A DNA stretch of 64,000 nt, from positions 14,490,364 to 14,554,363 of the forward strand of contig NC_056762.1 of NCBI RefSeq assembly GCF_018687715.1, read 5' to 3'. Position numbers and translations under genes: made by a program. Each line of letters opens with the position of its first letter. Within the stretch, counting starts at the first letter, position 1. Origin of the DNA: Carya illinoinensis. Its lineage: Eukaryota; Streptophyta; Magnoliopsida; Fagales; Juglandaceae. Positions 57,924 to 64,000 of the stretch are shown here, in pieces. The notes below the pieces were generated by a model. The model had not been told where the DNA came from. It worked only from the letters and a program-made list of their open reading frames with translations, and searched no databases.

Positions 57924-58960
57924 CTCCATTCCCTCACGAATTCTCTCTATCAGGTTCCTCTATTTTCAATCAACTTTATTTTTCCTGTGGTTGTGCCTTT
58001 CTTGTCCCTTTGATGCTTGTTGTGTCACTTGTTGGGAGTGGGTAAGATTGGACTGTGCGGTGGGTAAGATTGGACCGTGCGGTTGTTGGGCCTATCGGTT
58101 TGACATGTTTGGGATGATTTGCATGATGTTTATTTTTTAGATAAGTCAAGTGTAAGTTATTTTTGAATGTGTTGGCTGATTGTTCGCAATTTGATATGTC
58201 ATGATCAAGTTTGTTTTGACTTAAAAGTGTGGGTTATGGCTTGACTTGTGTGTGGTGAATGATTAAGGGAAATCTGAGGAAGTTGGGTTTATTTGTTGGT
58301 CTAGTGCATGGACTTTGTACTTGGACCATTATAAAGCCCAAGTACCTGAATGGACTATTGTTTATGGGTTGTTTATGATTGCAATGGGATCCTTAGTTTC
58401 GAGTTTAATAATTTTGTTAGTTGGTTGGTTTTGTAGGTGTACAAGTTTTTAATACGTTAGTGATATATTTGGATTAGGTCATGACTCTACTACGGTTTAG
58501 ATTTCAATTTTAGATAATACATTACAAGAGTCAAGTAAGTGGGGTTCATATACTAGACTTTGCATAAAACGAAGGGACTGGGGTTGATTTTATGAAAAAT
58601 ATGCATGTTTTGTTTTTGAAAAGAAAACTTGAAAACAACCTCAGTCATTTATCTGCATTACTCATGAATCCGTACAAGAAGAGAAAAATATTTTCTGTTA
58701 TGACTGGTGTTGACATGAGCTATTTTTGGTATCCACATCTAAACTATGCAAAACAGAGCGAATAGGAGATCTGAAAATTTATGCATGATTAAATGAAGAT
58801 GCTCTAAATCTGTTTTGATTATGATAAGATGATATGAAATTGTTCCGTACTCTATTTTGATATAATGTGGCATATGAATTAGCATGACTTTCTAATTATA
58901 TATCTTATTCTATTTCTGGTTTTGATTCTATTTTGCTCTACCATATAGTCCTACCACGTG

Positions 58961-59030
58961 TGACAATAATGGTCTCTAGCCTTGTCATGGGACATAATAG
59001 TGGCCTTTAGCCCCGCCATGAGATATAATA
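58961..59030. repeat. 31-bp minisatellite, about two units (copy B)
   Basis: Same core as 5808-5939 but only about two units. Confidence 0.75.
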
Positions 59031-59394
59031 GTGTTATATATTCTGAGTGCATCACCCTGGTTATGAACAATGGTAGGTTCTACTTGGTTAACGACAGACA
59101 TGCACAACCCTACCATGGGGGTTAAAAATGGCCTCCTAGGGAGGAAGGGAGGGGATGTACGTATAAGCGATTTCTAGCTCATAGCTATCCAGGATTCTTC
59201 GGGAACAAGGGACTAGCAAGGACACAAAGGTGGATATCCGACATAAAGAGGATGCTTGAAGTGTGCAGATGCAAAGAGCATCAGAATGTGCTATATGCGA
59301 GCTACCTACTCCAAGGAGAAGTAGTTGTGTGGTGGGATACCCAGAGGCAACTCCTTACCATGGAAATAGGAGCCATGGGAAGCATTTCATAGAA

Positions 59395-59677
59395 AAGGTT
59401 CAAGAAATAATTTGACAACTAGTATTTTTTAGAGATTATAAGAAAGTAGAGGTCAAAGGACTACGCTAACTTGATCCAAGGGAATTTGACAATGGAACAG
59501 TATTATGCGAGATTTATGGAGCTAGAAAGGTTTTCCCCTCACCTTATTTATATAGAAAGGGTGGAACGATTTCTGACCGGGTTGCAAACCTACATTATGA
59601 CGCACGTAGCATGCTTGGAGATTATGAATTTCCATATATTAGTTCATAAGGCGTCCATAGCCAAATGGGAACAATGA
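59395..59677 (+). pseudogene. Tekay-like gag fragment (copy B)
   Basis: Reads NLIQGNLTMEQYYARFMELE, FSPHLI and GLQTYIMTHVACLE. A 9-bp in-frame deletion relative to copy A removes the EAM residues, and upstream stops are shared. Confidence 0.75.
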
Positions 59678-59869
59678 AACTCATTGGTTGTATCCCTAAA
59701 CTTGAAGAACCATATAGTAGTAGGCAAAGGGAGTAGTTCGGGAGCTCCACATAAGTTCCTATTACATGCTTTGTTACATCAAAATGTCACATAGGCAAGC
59801 ATTATTTTCTACTCTTTAAAAAAAATAAATAAATAAAAGAGCGAGCAGTCACCTGTACAATAGTGACCA

Positions 59870-61019
59870 CTTCCCAATTTATAAAAAAAAAAAAACCTCA
59901 CTTATGGCAGAGGAAAACCGTATAAACAAATGAAAAAAAAAAAAAAACCTACTCAATCCCCAATACACCTTCAACCTCAACAATCATAAAAACCAAAGAA
60001 AACCATAAAAACCTACCAAACTATATGCAAATATAAGGCAAACCCAACCTCTCCAACTGTAAAATTCCCTTTAGCTCCTTAGGAAGCAATTCAAATACCT
60101 AATACCTCCTGCTGCACCTTGCCTCTCCATTCCGTGCCAAAAAGTTAGCTACCATATTCTCTTCTCTAAATTGATGAGAGATAGAGAAAGAGATTTCATT
60201 AGTTGTAACGAGAAACTCCTCCCATAAATCCCACAAATACCAAAGTGTACAACATTTGGGTCATACCCACACGACCACAATTTTTTAATCACATTCAATC
60301 ACAACTTGCGTCAAACCCAAATCTTTGCACAGCTTTATTCCTTCTGCCAATGCCCTTAACTCGGCTTCTATATTAGTGCCATGATTGAACTGTTTCGAGT
60401 AAGCAGCTAAAAAATTTCCCTCACAATCACGTATTACTCCCCCTCCACCCATCCTCCCCAAATTCCCTCTATAGCTACTGTCTGCATTCAACTTCACTCT
60501 TCTAGCTATAGGTCTCTTCCATTTTACTAGCTGATGATTATGTGCAGCAACCACCGTATAGCGAACATCCAGTGCTTCAAACGTTTCCAAATCCACACTA
60601 GAAACCGGTCCCCCTATCTTCAATCTTTCCAAAATGCTTCTAAGCCATGTCTTACTGCAAGCCAAACGTCTTCCACAGTTTCCTGTCTTCCCTTCATTCG
60701 TGCATTACATCTACAAATCCAAAGCCTCCACATGATCACACATGGTATGATGCCAAGGAGAATGCCCCGTGTAGAAGAGTTTTTTGCAAAGGACCACCAC
60801 TGAGAAACTCTCGACCGCCAAGAATGTGGCACTATCCAAATCCCCGATGGGGCCTTCACAAGAGCCCACAACTGACCTGCAAACTTGCTGGAGCTCAACA
60901 CATGATCTCGTGTTTCCTCTTGCCCTAAAGCACAACAATTACATTTGGAAGCTAGCGAGATACCGACATGTCAAATATTTTCCTCAATTGGCAAGCAATT
61001 ATACTGAGCTTTCAAAACA
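59870..61019 (-). mobile_element. LINE remnant (copy B), 3' part left of the hAT insertion
   Basis: The minus strand carries the 3' untranslated region (near 59870-60000) and RNase H (60665-60285: KLNADSSYRGNLGRMGGGG, EAELRALAEGIKLCKDLGL), then the zinc-binding RVT segment. RNase H is more open here than in copy A. Confidence 0.85.
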
Positions 61020-61027
61020 CACACAGA

Positions 61028-62604
61028 TAAGGCTCTGCATCCGGATTGGATTTTTATCCGGTCAGGCCCAAAAATCGCATATCCAGAAGATTCGGGCGGT
61101 TAACCGCCCGGATTATTACTATGCGGTTAAGATAAATTTGTAACCGCCTGGATCCGGTTTGGCCATGCAGTTACCCGTGGCCGCACCGCACTATTTAAAC
61201 AAAATTACTGATTAGATCAAGCCGAAACACTTTTCATCCCAACCTCCAGGTGACATCCTCGATTCCTCGCTCTCTCCCTAGCTCTCTCTGGCCAAAACCT
61301 TAAGCCATTTTCTCCCTCTCTTCAGTCTCGATCATCTCACCCTCTCTTTAGTGTCATCAGCACAGACCCATCATGAATCTTGGAGGGGTTCACGACTGTA
61401 AGGGTTCCTTGCTCTTAGTTACCCTCTTCTTCAGGTTTGTCTTGCTTTTAAGGATGCATACCCCACACAAAAGGCTCCAAAGAACCAACCGCCACTCTCT
61501 ATTCTTTTTTAATTCCTTCACTTGAAAAATGAATTATTCTAATTCAATCGCACTCGAAGGACATCGTGGGGTTTAAGGTGTAAGTAACTTAATGGTTGAA
61601 TATATTGATTTTATTTTTTGAAATGTTGAGTCTGCAGTCATTTATGCCATCAGAATGTACTAATATCATATGAATTTAGTGGGTATTTCCTCTGTTTCCC
61701 ACTTTGGCTAGATCTAAGTTTATGTGTTTGTAGATCTGAGTTTATGTGCTTGTAGATCTAAGTTTCTATGTTTATAGATCTGCTTTTTGGTTTCAGATCT
61801 GTTGGTATGCTACCTGTGTTTATTCAATCTCAAATCTAAGTTTCTATTTTTTCCTTCCCTTTTTTATTGTGGGTTTTGGGTTTTATTAGTCTCTCATGGT
61901 GGGTTACTTGTTTGGGTTTCTTCATAACTAACATATAGGATGCACCAGTTTCTCTCTACTTCTGGTTCTGTATTTATCTTCTAATCTTCTCGTTTACTCT
62001 TTGAGCATGGTAGGATTTTGGAGCTTATATTTTTAGGTCGGCTTCAAAAGTGGATGCCCAATAATTTTCTTCAACCCGGTGATCTATCCATCTTTCCCTA
62101 TTCTAACTCTGTAGTATTACCATTCCCAATCTGTCTATTATTTAGTTTTGGAGTCATATGAAAAGTTTGGTGTTTATTTATGAACATATCACTATATATA
62201 TTTCATTCAGTGAATGAAATAATTAATTGATTGTATCGAGAACATCTTGCATGAAATCAATACTTTGTGGAGCTCAGATTGGGTTTTCTACGTGGTCCAT
62301 GAATCAATTCTCACAATTTTTTCTTTTCATCTGGAGAATGACATGATTATGGAAACATTAAATAAATCTGGGTAAGGAAATTTGAGATCTCAATTTTTTT
62401 TTCTTAATTATGGTTCAATGGCTTTCATATGGATTCTAAAATCAGTATTTTTTTTTCGCATAATGATACGGAAATGATTGAATTAAAGACCGGTAAGGGG
62501 TAGGAGCATTTGAGTGTTAAGAGTGGTTGTTCAGGAAGTACGTGATTCAAATTTCTTTTTTATCCGGTTATGGCCGGATATCCGGATCTGGATGAACACC
62601 CCTA
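61028..62604. mobile_element. Non-autonomous hAT element, TSD cacacaga, with gene-like contents
   Basis: The 8-bp duplication cacacaga lies at 61020-61027 and 62605-62612. The left end reads TAAGGCTCTGCATCCGG; the right end, reverse-complemented, reads TAGGGGTGTTCATCCAG, an imperfect inverted repeat of the plant hAT type. Copy A has the empty site at about 7837-7844. Subterminal words such as ggcggttaaccgcc and ccggatatccgg are frequent. No transposase motif is present. The interior has a pyrimidine-rich leader, an ATG at 61372 opening MNLGGVHDCKGSLLLVTLFF, a GT donor-like cag/gtttgt near 61434 and T-rich intron-like sequence, so it may hold a captured host gene start. Confidence 0.9.
61706..61800. 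repeat. About 23-bp tandem repeat inside the hAT element
   Basis: Four imperfect units of tagatct-agttt-tatgt-tt follow one another. Confidence 0.75.
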
Positions 62605-62612
62605 CACACAGA

Positions 62613-64000
62613 CACTTTTTTTTGGTAGCAAACCATGCCAAATCCATGCCATTTCAGGAGCTTTAGGTGCTTGACTCTAATATGCTCCCAAACGGACACT
62701 AAGGAGAATGTTCCATCTTTACTCGGCATCCACACCAAGATATACTTTCCGCATCTACCCGCTGATCAAGCCATTATCTCCTCTGTTTTAGCAGCGCCCA
62801 CTAGCTCCATTAACTTGTCTCCTTCCCATCTGTTCTCAACTCATAAATCTTTGATACTTAGAGGCTGGATTCCTATCCATTTTATCAGGAAGACTAAGCG
62901 GTCTACAAGAGAGCCACAGTCAAATGAGAATGACCCCTACCCTCCTTAACCAATAGCCGAACATTATCCAATACCTCTGGCAAAACTCCCATTACCGATT
63001 TCCAAAAATGGGATCCATTGCTGCTAGCCAATACCACATGAATTTTCTTGACGTATTTGGCACGAAAATTTTTTTTCCATAGACAAAAAATGCCATGTGA
63101 ACATCATATGGAGGGCCCTTTGAACCTTCAACGAGTTCCACAAACTCAAACCCCCTTCTCTGGTTGGTTTACATAAATGATCCCACGATTGCCACTTCCT
63201 TTTTCGATGACCATCAAGCACCCCAAAAGATGGATGATAACATCGAATTAATCTTGTGATGCACCACTTTCGGAATATTGAACATTGAAAGAAGGTGCAT
63301 AGCCATGCTTGATTGAATGTGTCTAAGGAGCATAAGACTACCCCCTTGCAAAAGCAACTTATACTTCCAACCAAACACTTTGCACCTAATTTTATCAACT
63401 AAAGGCTCCAAGTCCCGCACCTTTAGCTGCCCCACCACAAGCGGAACACCTAGATAAACCACCGGGAGTTTTCCTTCCACAAAACCCGATAATCTCATCA
63501 ATCTGATTCTTCTTCCCCTCATGATATGGTCAAAGAAAAACTACACTGATTTTTCCTTACTAACTAACTAGCTGGACCACCTCTCATAGCACCCCAATAC
63601 CTCAATCAGCCTTCATAAGGATCGCTTCTCCCCGTTAAGAGAGATCAAAAGATCATCAACATAGAGGAGGTGAGAAATCAAACACTTCCCCAATGGATGA
63701 GAAAAAGCCTTAATCCTTCCACTCTCAAAATTTCTTTTCAGAAGCTGAGACAAAACTTCCTCCATGATGATAAATAAATATGGAGATAGAGGATCTCCTT
63801 GATGAAGCCCCCAGGTTGACTGGAAAAACTGATTGTGAGTGTATACAATTACCCACCAAACCACTAACATGAGAAGAAAATCCGAAGCACTCAAGAACGT
63901 GTAAAATAAAATTTCAATCAACCTGATCATAGGCTTTGGACATATCCATCTTGACCATAATGTTGCCACCATTTGTTTTTTTATTCAATGAATGAACCAT
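62613..64000 (-). mobile_element. LINE remnant (copy B), reverse transcriptase part right of the hAT insertion
   Basis: The minus strand contains the RT thumb region (63522-63024; VYLGVPLVVGQLKVRDLEP, WKYKLLLQGGSLMLLRH) and RT core with [16 protein letters not shown] and YVDDLLISL in one frame (63972-63613). The frame is better kept than in copy A, where a stop follows GLC. It continues past the window edge. Confidence 0.88.

Larger units (their letters stand above)
56024..59677 (+). mobile_element. Tekay-like Ty3/gypsy remnant (copy B)
   Basis: Counterpart of 2603-6592. It starts with tgtaacaccctaggccc, has the 266-bp deletion near 56170, is interrupted by the solo LTR and ends with the gag fragment. 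Confidence 0.55.
53491..64000. repeat. Copy B of the segmental duplication
   Basis: Collinear with 1-9276 at about 94% identity where checked. Specific to B: loss of the 266 bp equal to A 2761-3026 (CCAC microhomology), fewer minisatellite units, about 100 extra bases near 59750-59860, and the hAT element at 61028-62604. The copy runs off the right edge of the window. Confidence 0.9.

Noticed and set aside
1..64000. Copies A and B as the LTRs of one giant element
   Set aside because: They contain several unrelated elements with their own target-site duplications, lack TG...CA ends and a primer site, and differ by about 6%.
1..64000. A novel defence or biosynthetic system
   Set aside because: All protein motifs found belong to known plant transposon families or to neprosin; no cluster of unknown intact genes exists.

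Overview
The window is eukaryotic nuclear DNA from a flowering plant. It is AT-rich, with nested LTR retrotransposons, plant LINEs and DNA transposons around one spliced host gene. A woody dicot of the Fagales (walnut, hickory or oak type) is my best guess. That guess rests only on remembering similar 'ctcaactcactactattcataaaaaactcaactcatc' style repeats (52.55-53.2 kb) from such genomes, so it is tentative. Nothing bacterial, organellar or CRISPR-like is present.

Layout: (1) 1-9.28 kb and 53.49-64.0 kb are two diverged direct copies of one segment (copy A and copy B). Both carry a degenerate gag-like ORF, a Tekay-like LTR with a gag remnant, a solo LTR with its target-site duplication, and a minus-strand LINE. 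Copy B alone carries a 1.58-kb hAT element, and copy A preserves the empty site. (2) 9.57-12.28 kb is an internally deleted Athila/Tat-type Ty3 fragment. (3) 12.3-17.45 kb has no recognisable gene; it holds an ~80-bp tandem repeat, two GA microsatellites and a cluster of perfect hairpins. (4) 17.5-24.5 kb is a Ty1/copia element with both LTRs, interrupted by a second solo LTR. (5) 24.52-30.24 kb is a minus-strand LINE with a perfect 15-bp target-site duplication. (6) 31.53-36.04 kb is a right-truncated CACTA element. (7) 38.31-49.04 kb is a plus-strand LINE split by a young Ty3/gypsy chromovirus (38.56-44.08 kb). (8) 49.70-51.48 kb, minus strand, is an apparently intact seven-exon neprosin-domain gene encoding a secreted protein of 385 residues.

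Removing the insertions shows that 17.45-49.55 kb was two tandem copies of one short unit lying next to the neprosin gene. Unit 1 still holds remnants of neprosin exons 6 and 4 (about 31.0-31.24 kb). The locus therefore looks like a decayed tandem neprosin cluster with one surviving member. Insertion order can be read from nesting and empty sites: the solo LTR and the LINE came before the A/B duplication, the hAT came after it, and the chromovirus is later than its LINE host. The chromovirus LTRs differ at only 3 of 523 positions.

Every retroelement reading frame seen here is broken, or in the chromovirus interrupted by one stop codon, so the neprosin gene is the only convincing functional gene. 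I found no evidence for a new biological system. The most interesting items are the decayed neprosin cluster, the hAT element with gene-like contents, the filler DNA with a long G run, and the hairpin cluster.
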